DNA of 64,000 nucleotides from Gallionella sp. (lineage in GTDB: Bacteria; Pseudomonadota; Gammaproteobacteria; Burkholderiales; Gallionellaceae). This document shows positions 15,409-22,536 of this stretch, piece after piece. The DNA lies in the NCBI GenBank assembly GCA_023229845.1, contig JALNYK010000009.1, forward strand, positions 1 to 64,000, in the 5' to 3' direction. The notes beneath the pieces are model-generated. The model was not told where the DNA came from. It did no database searches and saw only the letters and a program-made list of their open reading frames with translations. The stretch's first letter is position 1. The number at the start of each line of letters is the position of its first letter. Both the position numbers and the translations under genes were made by a program.

Positions 15409-16730
15409 GACCGTAACGGCAGGGTGATTTCGGTGGTGGCGCCGCCGCCCTCACGGTTGAACAGGCGCACCTTGCCGCCCATCCGCTCCACCGTGGCGTT
15501 GGCGAGGAACAGCCCCAGCCCGCGGCCTTCCTCCTTGGTGGTGAAAAACGCCGAGCCGGCGCGTGCGGCGGCTTCCGGTGTGAGTCCCTGCCCGTGGTCG
15601 TGAATGGATAGCTTGAAGTTGTCGGCATCCCAGCGCGTCTCGATGTCGATCTCGTCCGGGGATGCGTCGGCGGCGTTGTTGAGCAGATTCAGCAGCGCCG
15701 CGCGCAAGGCGGGATCGATGCGCAACTGCGGGGCGGGTTGAATGCTGGATGCGCGATAACGGTAATGTACGGTGGGGTGCAGCAACTGCCACTCGTCCAG
15801 CGTCTCCGTCAGGAACTGCTCCAGCGATTGCTGCGTTTCGCCATCCTGCGCATGGGCGAGCAACTTGTCGAGGATGCGCTTGCATGCACGCACCTGCCCG
15901 TCGAGGATGTCCAGATTGTCGCGCCATTCCGGCTGCATGGCCTGTTCGCGTTTTAGTTCGCCGATCACCACCGCCAGCGTAGCCAGCGGCGTGCCGAGTT
16001 CATGCGCCGCTCCGGCGGCTTGCGTACCGAGCGCGACGATGCGCTCGTTGCGCAGGGTCTCTTCGCGCACCCGGGCCAGCGCCGCATCGCGTTCGCGAAC
16101 CGCGTGCGCCATCTTCACCACGAACCAGGCGATCACCACCGCGCTGATGACAAAGCCTAGCCACATGCCGAATACATGCAGGTTGAAGATGCTGTCCTGA
16201 GGCAGGTTGCTCATGTCCATAGCGTTCATGTCATGGTTCATGTGGTCCATGCCGGACATGTCGCTACTCATGTCGCTGTTCATGTCGTGCAGGGTGGGCA
16301 GCGGCACGTAGTATTTCATCAGCAGCGTGTAGCTGCCGGTGGTCAGCGCGGTCATCGCCCAGGTGTAGCCGTGCGGCAGCGTGGCGGCGGCGATCACCAG
16401 CGGCAGCAGGAATAGCGAAATGAACGGGTTGGTCGATCCGCCGCCAAAGTAGAGCAGCACCGACAGTGCGAGCACGTCGGCGCAGAGCTGGGCGAACAGT
16501 TCAGCATTGGAAACCGGCCGGCTGCTGCGCAGGCGCAGCCAGGTCAACAGATTCAGTGCGGACAGCGTGGCGACGGTGGCGAGCATCGGCAGCCATTGCA
16601 ATTCCATCTGGAGGAATCGGTACACCAGCACCAGCGCGGCGCATTGGGCCGCTACGGCGATGCTGCGCAACCATATGAGGCGGCGCAAATGGCTGTGCCC
16701 GGTCTGGGCGGCGAAGGGGGAGGAGTTCAT
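15405..16730 (-). CDS. regB: RegB/PrrB-type redox sensor kinase with Met/His-rich loop
   Basis: A 441-aa membrane sensor kinase. Six helices lie in the first 207 residues. The quinone-binding motif GGGSTNPF is at 96-103, the H-box in GAAHELGTPLAT has phospho-His 243, and the redox-active cysteine equivalent is C283 in QVRACKRIL. ATP lid motifs follow (GRGLGLFLANATVERMGG). Unusual: residues 148-173, in the predicted periplasmic loop between helices 5 and 6, hold 8 Met, 3 His and 6 Asp in 26 positions, as in copper-binding segments. The start at 16730 was chosen because the extension to 16784 lacks family character. Confidence 0.9.
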   Translation of the reverse strand: MNSSPFAAQTGHSHLRRLIWLRSIAVAAQCAALVLVYRFLQMELQWLPMLATVATLSALNLLTWLRLRSSRPVSNAELFAQLCADVLALSVLLYFGGGSTNPFISLFLLPLVIAAATLPHGYTWAMTALTTGSYTLLMKYYVPLPTLHDMNSDMSSDMSGMDHMNHDMNAMDMSNLPQDSIFNLHVFGMWLGFVISAVVIAWFVVKMAHAVRERDAALARVREETLRNERIVALGTQAAGAAHELGTPLATLAVVIGELKREQAMQPEWRDNLDILDGQVRACKRILDKLLAHAQDGETQQSLEQFLTETLDEWQLLHPTVHYRYRASSIQPAPQLRIDPALRAALLNLLNNAADASPDEIDIETRWDADNFKLSIHDHGQGLTPEAAARAGSAFFTTKEEGRGLGLFLANATVERMGGKVRLFNREGGGATTEITLPLRS

Positions 16731-16985
16731 GGGGTGCGATTTTACCGGGTTGCCGGGCAGCCCGGGTGCGGCAAAATGCCGCATTCACGGCGCCGATCTT
16801 CTGACCAATAATCCATCCCGCCGATGGATCGTATGGCAGGCCGAACAAGGGTTGTTCCGAAGCTTCGCATGCAGTGTCTCCTCCCGTCCTGTGCGCCACA
16901 AGCGGCCAGCCATACGATCTTCGCGCAACGGCCCCGGCGGGGACGTATAATTCGCCGCTCCAGAATTCTATCGACGGAAGACATC
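16731..16985. promoter_or_regulatory. Divergent promoter region between regB and the copper chaperone gene
   Basis: A 255-nt divergent spacer. TATAAT at 16946-16951 lies 35 nt before the PCu(A)C ATG and is the best -10 candidate for that gene. No convincing -35 is seen. No obvious promoter for regBA was picked out on the other strand. A RegA or copper-regulator site could lie here, but none was recognised. Confidence 0.4.
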
Positions 16986-17474
16986 ATGATCAGTTTGTAT
17001 CGTATGGGTGGTTTGTTGGCGGCGCTGTTGTTGGGCGCCAATGTTTATGCGGCCGATGTGGCGGTGGAAGGAGTATGGTCGCGCGCAACCGCGCCGGGAC
17101 AGGATGCTGCGATGGTGGATATGTCCATCACCAGCAAGCAGGCAGCGACGCTGGTGGGTTTTTCCAGCCCGGCATGCAAGGCGGCCGAGCTGCACAGCAT
17201 GGTGCATGAAGGCGGCGTGATGAAGATGCGCGAGGTGAAGGAAATCGCCCTGCCCGCCGGACAGCGCGTCAGCCTTGGCGAGAGCGGTTTGCACCTGATG
17301 CTGATCGGATTGAAGGCGCCGCTCAAGGCGGGCGAGGACGTGCCGCTGACGCTGAACGTCCGGATGGCGGACAAGCGCATTGTGAAGGTCGAAGTCAAGG
17401 CCGCGGTCAAGCCGCTGACCGAAGCCAGGGCTGCGACTCAGGATGCCGGGCACATGCATCACTCTCATCACTGA
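16986..17474 (+). CDS. Periplasmic copper chaperone PCu(A)C
   Basis: A 162-aa secreted cupredoxin-like chaperone that delivers Cu(I) to the CuA/CuB sites of cytochrome oxidases. The signal peptide ends VYA-AD near residue 21. The Cu ligand pattern H-x2-M ... H-x-M is seen in AAELHSMVHEGGVMKMREV and SGLHLMLIGLK. It ends in a His/Met tail (GHMHHSHH), a common extra metal-binding extension. It is divergent from regB. The start at 16986 fits the signal peptide. Confidence 0.9.
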   Translation: MISLYRMGGLLAALLLGANVYAADVAVEGVWSRATAPGQDAAMVDMSITSKQAATLVGFSSPACKAAELHSMVHEGGVMKMREVKEIALPAGQRVSLGESGLHLMLIGLKAPLKAGEDVPLTLNVRMADKRIVKVEVKAAVKPLTEARAATQDAGHMHHSHH

Positions 17475-17540
17475 GGCAGCGTCGAGGCGAGATGCATCGA
17501 TGGGGGAGCGGGGCAGGTAAGTGTTCGCTCTTCCCGAACG

Positions 17541-17570
17541 ACAGGCGGCGCGAGCCGCCTGTTTGTTTTC
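17541..17570 (+). terminator. Rho-independent terminator after the copper chaperone gene
   Basis: ACAGGCGGC (17541-17549) and GCCGCCTGT (17554-17562) form a 9-bp stem with a GCGA tetraloop followed by TTGTTTTC. It separates the PCu(A)C gene from argB. Confidence 0.75.
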
Positions 17571-17652
17571 TGGTGTAGAATTCGCGGCAAATTTCATCGG
17601 CATTTCGCCTGACTGCGGATGCCTGTTTATCCCCTTTTTTCGAGGAAAAACC

Positions 17653-18537
17653 ATGTCTCTCACTCCCTCCGCCGCCGACAAAAAAGCTCGTACGCTGTCC
17701 GAGGCGATGCCTTATATCCAGCGCTTCTTCGATAAGACCATCGTGGTGAAATACGGCGGCAATGCCATGACCGATCCGCAGCTGCAGGAAAGTTTCGCGC
17801 GCGACGTAGTGTTGCTCAAGCTGGTTGGGATGAATCCGGTGGTGGTGCACGGTGGCGGGCCGCAGATCAACGACCTGTTGAGCCGCGTCGGCAAGCAGGG
17901 TACTTTCATTCAGGGCATGCGCGTCACCGACGAAGAGACCATGGACGTGGTCGAGATGGTGCTGGGCAAGGTCAACAAGGATATCGTCACGCTGATCAAT
18001 CGGCACGGCGGCAAGGCGGTAGGGCTGACCGGGCAGGACGGCGCATTCATCCGCGCCGAGAAGATGATGCTGGAGAGCAAGGAAGAGCCGGGCAAGATGC
18101 TGGACATCGGCCTAGTCGGCGAGATCACCAAGATCGATCCGGCGATCATCACCTTCCTGGATTCTGGCGACTTCATCCCGGTGATCGCGCCCATCGGCGT
18201 CGCGCCCGACGGCGAGACGCTAAACATCAACGCCGATGTCGTGGCGGGCAAGCTGGCCGAGGTACTGAACGCGGAGAAGCTGGTGCTGCTGACCAACACG
18301 CCGGGCGTGCTGGACAAGGACGGCAACTTGCTGTCCGGACTGACGCCGAAGAACATCGACGACCTGGTCGCGGACGGCACGTTGTCCGGCGGCATGCTGC
18401 CCAAGATCAGTTCGGCACTGGACGCCGCGCGCAGCGGCGTACGCTCGGTGCACATTATCGACGGCCGCGTGGAGCACGCGCTGCTGCTGGAGATCCTGAC
18501 CGACGAAGGTGTGGGCACGCTCATCAAGAGCAAGTAA
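17653..18537 (+). CDS. argB: N-acetylglutamate kinase ArgB
   Basis: Phosphorylates N-acetyl-L-glutamate, step two of arginine synthesis. It is 294 aa with the amino-acid-kinase fold: KYGGNAM (phosphate binding), HGGGPQINDLL, ADVVAGKLAEVL and LSGGMLPKI. A GAGGA at 17642-17646 selects the ATG at 17653 rather than the open frame back to 17521. Its TAA overlaps the next start by one base (TAATG). Confidence 0.95.
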   Translation: MSLTPSAADKKARTLSEAMPYIQRFFDKTIVVKYGGNAMTDPQLQESFARDVVLLKLVGMNPVVVHGGGPQINDLLSRVGKQGTFIQGMRVTDEETMDVVEMVLGKVNKDIVTLINRHGGKAVGLTGQDGAFIRAEKMMLESKEEPGKMLDIGLVGEITKIDPAIITFLDSGDFIPVIAPIGVAPDGETLNINADVVAGKLAEVLNAEKLVLLTNTPGVLDKDGNLLSGLTPKNIDDLVADGTLSGGMLPKISSALDAARSGVRSVHIIDGRVEHALLLEILTDEGVGTLIKSK

Positions 18538-19178
18538 TGGAAAAACCTGTCTGGATTTTCGATCTGGACAACACGTTGCATAACGCGACGCCGCATATCT
18601 TTCCGCACATCAATCGCAGCATGACGGCCTACCTGCAGGAGCATCTGCAACTGGACGAAGACGCCGCAAACGCGTTGCGCATGCATTACTGGCAGCGCTA
18701 CGGCGCGACGCTTTCCGGGCTGATGCGCCACCACGGCACCAAACCGGAACACTTTCTGTGGCACACCCACCAGTTCCCCGAACTCGAACGCATGGTGCTG
18801 CGCGAGCCGCGCTTGCGCCATGTGCTACAAGCCTTGCCGGGCAAGAAGGTGGTGTTCTCCAACGCGCCGCAGCACTATGCGCATGCGGTGCTGAAGCTGT
18901 TGCGCATCGACGGCCTGTTCGACGACGTGATGGCGGTGGAGCAGACGCGTTATCGTCCCAAGCCGGACAGCTTCGGCTTCATGCGCTTGTTGCGGCGGCA
19001 TCGCCTGAAGGCGGCGCAGTGTGTGATGGTCGAGGACAGCCTCGAAAACCTGATGGCCGCTAAACGGTTGGGGATGCGCACCGTCTGGGTGAGCGCCGAG
19101 ACGCGCAATCCGCCCTGCGTGGACGTGAAGGTGCGGAACGTGATGGAGTTGCCGCGCGCAATGGCGCGGCTCAACTGA
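18537..19178 (+). CDS. HAD-family pyrimidine 5'-nucleotidase
   Basis: A 213-aa HAD phosphatase of the pyrimidine 5'-nucleotidase (SDT1/YjjG-like) group. Motif I is FDLDNTL near residue 8, motif II VVFSNAP, Lys in RPKPDSFGF, and motif IV MVEDSLENLMAAKRLGM. It is coupled to argB by a one-base overlap and followed by slmA, an arrangement common in betaproteobacteria. The physiological substrate is not certain. Confidence 0.85.
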   Translation: MEKPVWIFDLDNTLHNATPHIFPHINRSMTAYLQEHLQLDEDAANALRMHYWQRYGATLSGLMRHHGTKPEHFLWHTHQFPELERMVLREPRLRHVLQALPGKKVVFSNAPQHYAHAVLKLLRIDGLFDDVMAVEQTRYRPKPDSFGFMRLLRRHRLKAAQCVMVEDSLENLMAAKRLGMRTVWVSAETRNPPCVDVKVRNVMELPRAMARLN

Positions 19179-19189
19179 AGGGGAACGAC

Positions 19190-19768
19190 ATGGCGGCGAA
19201 ACCGGGCGAAAGAAAGTTGCAGATACTCCAGACCGTGGCTGCGATGCTGGAGCAGCCCAAGGGCGAGAAAATCACCACCGCGGCGCTGGCGGCAAGGCTG
19301 GAGTTGTCCGAAGCGGCGCTGTACCGCCACTTCGCCAGCAAGGCCCAGATGTTCGAAGGCCTGATCGAATTCATCGAACAGACTGTGTTCGGGCTCATCA
19401 ACAAGATTACCCAGGAAGAGAAGAGCGGCGTGCAGCAGGTCGACGCCATCGTCTCGATGCTGCTGGGGTTCGCGCAGAAGAATCGCGGCATGACGCGCGT
19501 CCTGATCGGCGATGCGCTGGTCAACGAAGACGAGCGCCTGCAAGTCCGCATCAACCAGTTGATGGACCGCATTGAGGCCACGCTCAAACAATCGATGCGC
19601 ATCGCCGCGACGCAGGGCGAGATGGGTGAAGCCGTGGACGTGAGTGCGCACGCCAACCTGCTGCTGTGCTACGTGATCGGCCGCTGGCAGCAGTTCGGCA
19701 AGAGCGGTTTTGCACGTGACCCGCTGGCGGGGTGGGCGGCGCAACGCGCGATCTTGCTGGGTAAATGA
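19190..19768 (+). CDS. slmA: Nucleoid occlusion factor SlmA
   Basis: A 192-aa TetR-family DNA-binding protein that blocks FtsZ assembly over the nucleoid. The N-terminal HTH reads ITTAALAARLELSEAALYRHFASKA. The rest matches SlmA (MTRVLIGDALVNEDERLQVRINQLMDRIE, then HANLLLCYVIGRWQQF). It is the last gene of the argB group. Its TGA stop is the first three bases of a MITE-like repeat (19766-19889), suggesting the element supplied the present gene end. Confidence 0.93.
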   Translation: MAAKPGERKLQILQTVAAMLEQPKGEKITTAALAARLELSEAALYRHFASKAQMFEGLIEFIEQTVFGLINKITQEEKSGVQQVDAIVSMLLGFAQKNRGMTRVLIGDALVNEDERLQVRINQLMDRIEATLKQSMRIAATQGEMGEAVDVSAHANLLLCYVIGRWQQFGKSGFARDPLAGWAAQRAILLGK

Positions 19769-19889
19769 AAAACTACTGCGGTGGTCACCTGCGGCGTTGC
19801 GCGGTGCTCGGAATCCTCATGTACTGAAGTACATTCCGGTTCCTGCGCTCCGTGCGCCTTGCATCTGACCATCCTCGCTACGTTTTTCA
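19766..19889. repeat. MITE-like palindromic element overlapping the slmA stop
   Basis: A 124-nt unit bounded by TGAAAAAC (19766-19773) and its exact complement GTTTTTCA (19882-19889). Imperfect complementarity continues inward (GCGGTGGTCA versus GCGAGGATGGTCA). At the centre is the palindrome GTACTGAAGTAC flanked by CTCGGAAT/ATTCCGG. It has no coding capacity. It looks like one copy of a dispersed repeat, judged from its structure only. Confidence 0.6.
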
Positions 19890-20104
19890 ACAGCCTGTCG
19901 AAGGCCGGCAGGATGCATATAAAAGCATCGTGCACAGGATGTGATCCAGCTTGCGGATCGCGATTAATCGCGAATGATGAGCCGGGTAAGTCGGGTTACG
20001 CTAACCTGATCTACGATTGATTATGCTTTGCATGGGGGAGTGTTGCTTGTACTTTGCCGAGCAAAGCAATTATTGCAGCCTCTCATATCAAAGGGTATTG
20101 CTCT
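19890..20104 (+). other. Non-coding spacer with a partial REP-like unit
   Basis: No gene is seen. A REP-like remnant AAGTCGGGTTACGCTAACCTGATCTAC lies near 19987-20014 and resembles the intact repeat at 21300-21373 on the far side of the next gene. Base composition becomes AT-rich from about 20020. Confidence 0.5.
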
Positions 20105-21292
20105 ATGTTTGAACATATCGTTATTCGTCGAGCTGAAGGAGGTTCCTCAATCTCAGCTGGTCGTATTGCGGAGGCTCTACTTTACTATCAGAAAGTGCAC
20201 CTCGTTATTGATCGCGGGACATTGTCTGGACTTATTCGGCAGATCGGAATGAAAAGTGTTCTCGCATTATTGCGGCGCTCCGAGGTGTCTGCTGTTTATT
20301 GCGAAGAACTTCTTGTCACAAAATCAGAGTCTGTGGGGGTAACCCAGTATCACAACTTAGTTGAAATGACGTTCGTCGGACATAAGAGCATTGGTAAGTT
20401 TAAAAATCCACAAGACCGCTTGAGATATGAGCTAGAACGTGAAGGCATTCCAAAATCTGATGCCAGCAATTTTTCAAGGTTATTTTTTGATCTTGTCCCC
20501 CTGCGGAAATTTTCTGGGGACTATTTCTTAAAGGGGGGAATTGCAAAGGCTGCAAAGCGCGATCTCATAGATGTGGAATATGCGAGAGAGGCCTTCCGTC
20601 AGGCTGTAGCGATTACTCCTGGTGGTTACTTGGCGGGTGACGATCTAAAACTAGAGGTAATTGATACAGAAAGAGGAATGGTCGTTTTCTTAAATATTGA
20701 TCTGACTGCAATTAATCAAAGGCGAGAAAAAATCGATCCGTCTATTGGGACGCTATCAATTGCTCATTTGTTGACTAATATCTTGGAAGCTAGAGCTGAC
20801 TTAGCTTTGTCCTCATTCTATGGGGGAGACTTTGTAACTTCTGCAGTTACCTCATCAATTATTCAGGTAAAGCATGCTGAGCTTCTGCGGCGATCAATAA
20901 TAAATGAAACTTCACTAAAACAATTCTCGGAGATTATCTTGCCTGACTCTCCATGCTTGGCAGAAGTAATAGATTCGGGAGAGCAGTCTTTTGACGATTT
21001 CCTAAAGTTACTTGATCGTGCGGCACGATTTAAAGATTGGCTGAAGTCGGTCAATCCAGATGAGGGTTTAATTAAAACCTACATGCGAGATGTTGCATCA
21101 GAAGGTTGGATACAAAAGCTTCCAGCTAAAAGCCTCCGCTATATGTTTACAACAGCACTTGGAGCAACAAATCCTGTGACAAGCTTAGTTTCTGGATTCG
21201 CTGATACTTTTTTGGTGGAAAAGTTACTTGCTGGCTGGCGCCCAAATCATTTTGTTATGGGGAAACTTTCTCCGTTTGTAAAAGGGTATTGA
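20105..21292 (+). CDS. Orphan protein of unknown function, AT-rich gene
   Basis: A 395-aa protein not assigned to any family. It starts MFEHIVIRRAEGGSS at ATG 20105; an in-frame ATG at 20054 is possible. The N-terminal 60 residues (LLYYQKVHLVIDRGTLSGL, then VLALLRRSEVSAVYC) look like an alpha/beta segment. The middle is mixed. The C-terminus has a Gly/Ala hydrophobic hairpin-like stretch (TTALGATNPVTSLVSGF) before LLAGWRPNHF. No signal peptide and no nucleotide-binding or nuclease motif was found. The gene is visibly AT-richer than all its neighbours and lies between REP-like repeats, which suggests horizontal acquisition. Confidence 0.8.
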   Translation: MFEHIVIRRAEGGSSISAGRIAEALLYYQKVHLVIDRGTLSGLIRQIGMKSVLALLRRSEVSAVYCEELLVTKSESVGVTQYHNLVEMTFVGHKSIGKFKNPQDRLRYELEREGIPKSDASNFSRLFFDLVPLRKFSGDYFLKGGIAKAAKRDLIDVEYAREAFRQAVAITPGGYLAGDDLKLEVIDTERGMVVFLNIDLTAINQRREKIDPSIGTLSIAHLLTNILEARADLALSSFYGGDFVTSAVTSSIIQVKHAELLRRSIINETSLKQFSEIILPDSPCLAEVIDSGEQSFDDFLKLLDRAARFKDWLKSVNPDEGLIKTYMRDVASEGWIQKLPAKSLRYMFTTALGATNPVTSLVSGFADTFLVEKLLAGWRPNHFVMGKLSPFVKGY

Positions 21293-21299
21293 TAGTTGC

Positions 21300-21373
21300 G
21301 TAGGTCGGGTTAGCATAGCGTAACCCGACAATTCGCTCCGTCGGGTTACGGCCCTTGGCCTAACCCGACCTAC
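21300..21373. repeat. REP-like nested inverted repeat
   Basis: Outer arms GTAGGTCGGGTTA (21300-21312) and TAACCCGACCTAC (21361-21373) are perfect complements. Inner arms TAACCCGAC (21321-21329) and GTCGGGTTA (21340-21348) form a second hairpin. The unit lies between the orphan gene and the DAHP synthase gene. A related partial unit lies upstream of the orphan at about 19987-20014. Confidence 0.75.
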
Positions 21374-21413
21374 AATTCTGCCGTCCAACATACAGTAAAG
21401 GTATAGCGAAAAA

Positions 21414-22526
21414 ATGATCCTGATCCTCGGTTCCAACACCGGCGAGCAGTCGCCGGAATACCGCCAGTTGCTGGCGCATCTTGCGACGCTGCCAGGCATA
21501 CAGACGCGCGTGCATGTCGAGCGCGGCAGCGAGCAGAATCTCACCGAGATCTACCTGATCGGAAATACCAAGGCGCTGGATATCGAGGACATGCAGAGCC
21601 TGCCCTGCGTCGAGCGCGTGGTGCGGGTGTCGGAGGAGTACCGCATCCTCGGGCGGCACAAGGACGAGCAGCGCCCCACCCATTTCGACTACAACGGCGT
21701 GCGTTTCGGTCAGGACACGCTGCATGTGTTCGCGGGGCTGTGCGCGGTGGATAATCGCGAGCATGTCGAGATCATGATGAAGGCGGTGGCCGACGCCGGC
21801 CAAGTGTGCACGCGCATGGGCGCATACAAGCCGCGCACCAGCCCCTATGCGTTCCAGGGGCACGGCAAGGCGTGCCTGCCCTATGTGTTCGAACTCGCGG
21901 GCAAGCATGGCATCAAGGTGATCGCGATGGAGATCACCCATGAGTCGCATCTGGACGAGATCAACGAGGCGTTGCGCCAGACCGGCAACCCGACCGGGGT
22001 GATGCTGCAGATCGGCACGCGCAACACGCAGAACTTCGAATTGCTGAAGATTGTCGGGCGTCAGACAGCAATGCCCATCCTGCTCAAGCGCGGCTTCGGC
22101 ATTACGCTGGACGAGTCGCTGAATGCGGCGGAGTACTTAGCCTCCGAGGGCAACCGCAAGGTGATTTTCGGACTGCGCGGGATGAAGACCAACATGGGCG
22201 ATCCGCACCGCAACCTGGTCGACTTCGCGCATGTGCCGGTGGTGAAACGATTGACGCGCATGCCGGTGTGCATCGATCCGTCGCACTCGGTCGGCACGCG
22301 AGCCGCTTCGTCGGATGGCATCCTCGACGTGATGCATGCCACCGCGCAGGGCGTGATGGCCGGCGCGAACATGGTGCTGGTGGATTTTCATCCCGCGCCG
22401 CCCAAGGCGCTGGTGGACGGGCCGCAGGCGTTGCTGCTGAAAGAGTTGCCGTACTTCCTCGAAGACGTGCAGATCGCGCGCGAGGCTTATCTCCGGCGCG
22501 TGGTGTTGCGGCAGCGCCAGGAGTAA
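21414..22526 (+). CDS. Divergent DAHP synthase (type I-beta-like)
   Basis: A 370-aa TIM-barrel protein of the 3-deoxy-7-phosphoheptulonate synthase family, first step of the shikimate pathway. The N-terminal ferredoxin-like regulatory domain ends near residue 80 (LPCVERVVRVSEEY). The barrel keeps GAYKPRTSPYAFQG, LLKRGFG and DPSHSVGTR. Deviations: AGLC replaces the usual AGPC at the metal cysteine, and VDFHPAPPKALVDGPQ has Asp where the metal Glu normally stands. It could be a functional isozyme or a specialised paralogue. Stand-alone gene. Confidence 0.75.
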   Translation: MILILGSNTGEQSPEYRQLLAHLATLPGIQTRVHVERGSEQNLTEIYLIGNTKALDIEDMQSLPCVERVVRVSEEYRILGRHKDEQRPTHFDYNGVRFGQDTLHVFAGLCAVDNREHVEIMMKAVADAGQVCTRMGAYKPRTSPYAFQGHGKACLPYVFELAGKHGIKVIAMEITHESHLDEINEALRQTGNPTGVMLQIGTRNTQNFELLKIVGRQTAMPILLKRGFGITLDESLNAAEYLASEGNRKVIFGLRGMKTNMGDPHRNLVDFAHVPVVKRLTRMPVCIDPSHSVGTRAASSDGILDVMHATAQGVMAGANMVLVDFHPAPPKALVDGPQALLLKELPYFLEDVQIAREAYLRRVVLRQRQE

Positions 22527-22536
22527 TCATCCGGGC

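Noticed and set aside
16208..16290. Met/His-rich stretch considered as a translation artefact of a DNA repeat
   Set aside because: It lies in frame inside an otherwise complete RegB, between two predicted helices, and the codons are not an exact tandem repeat.
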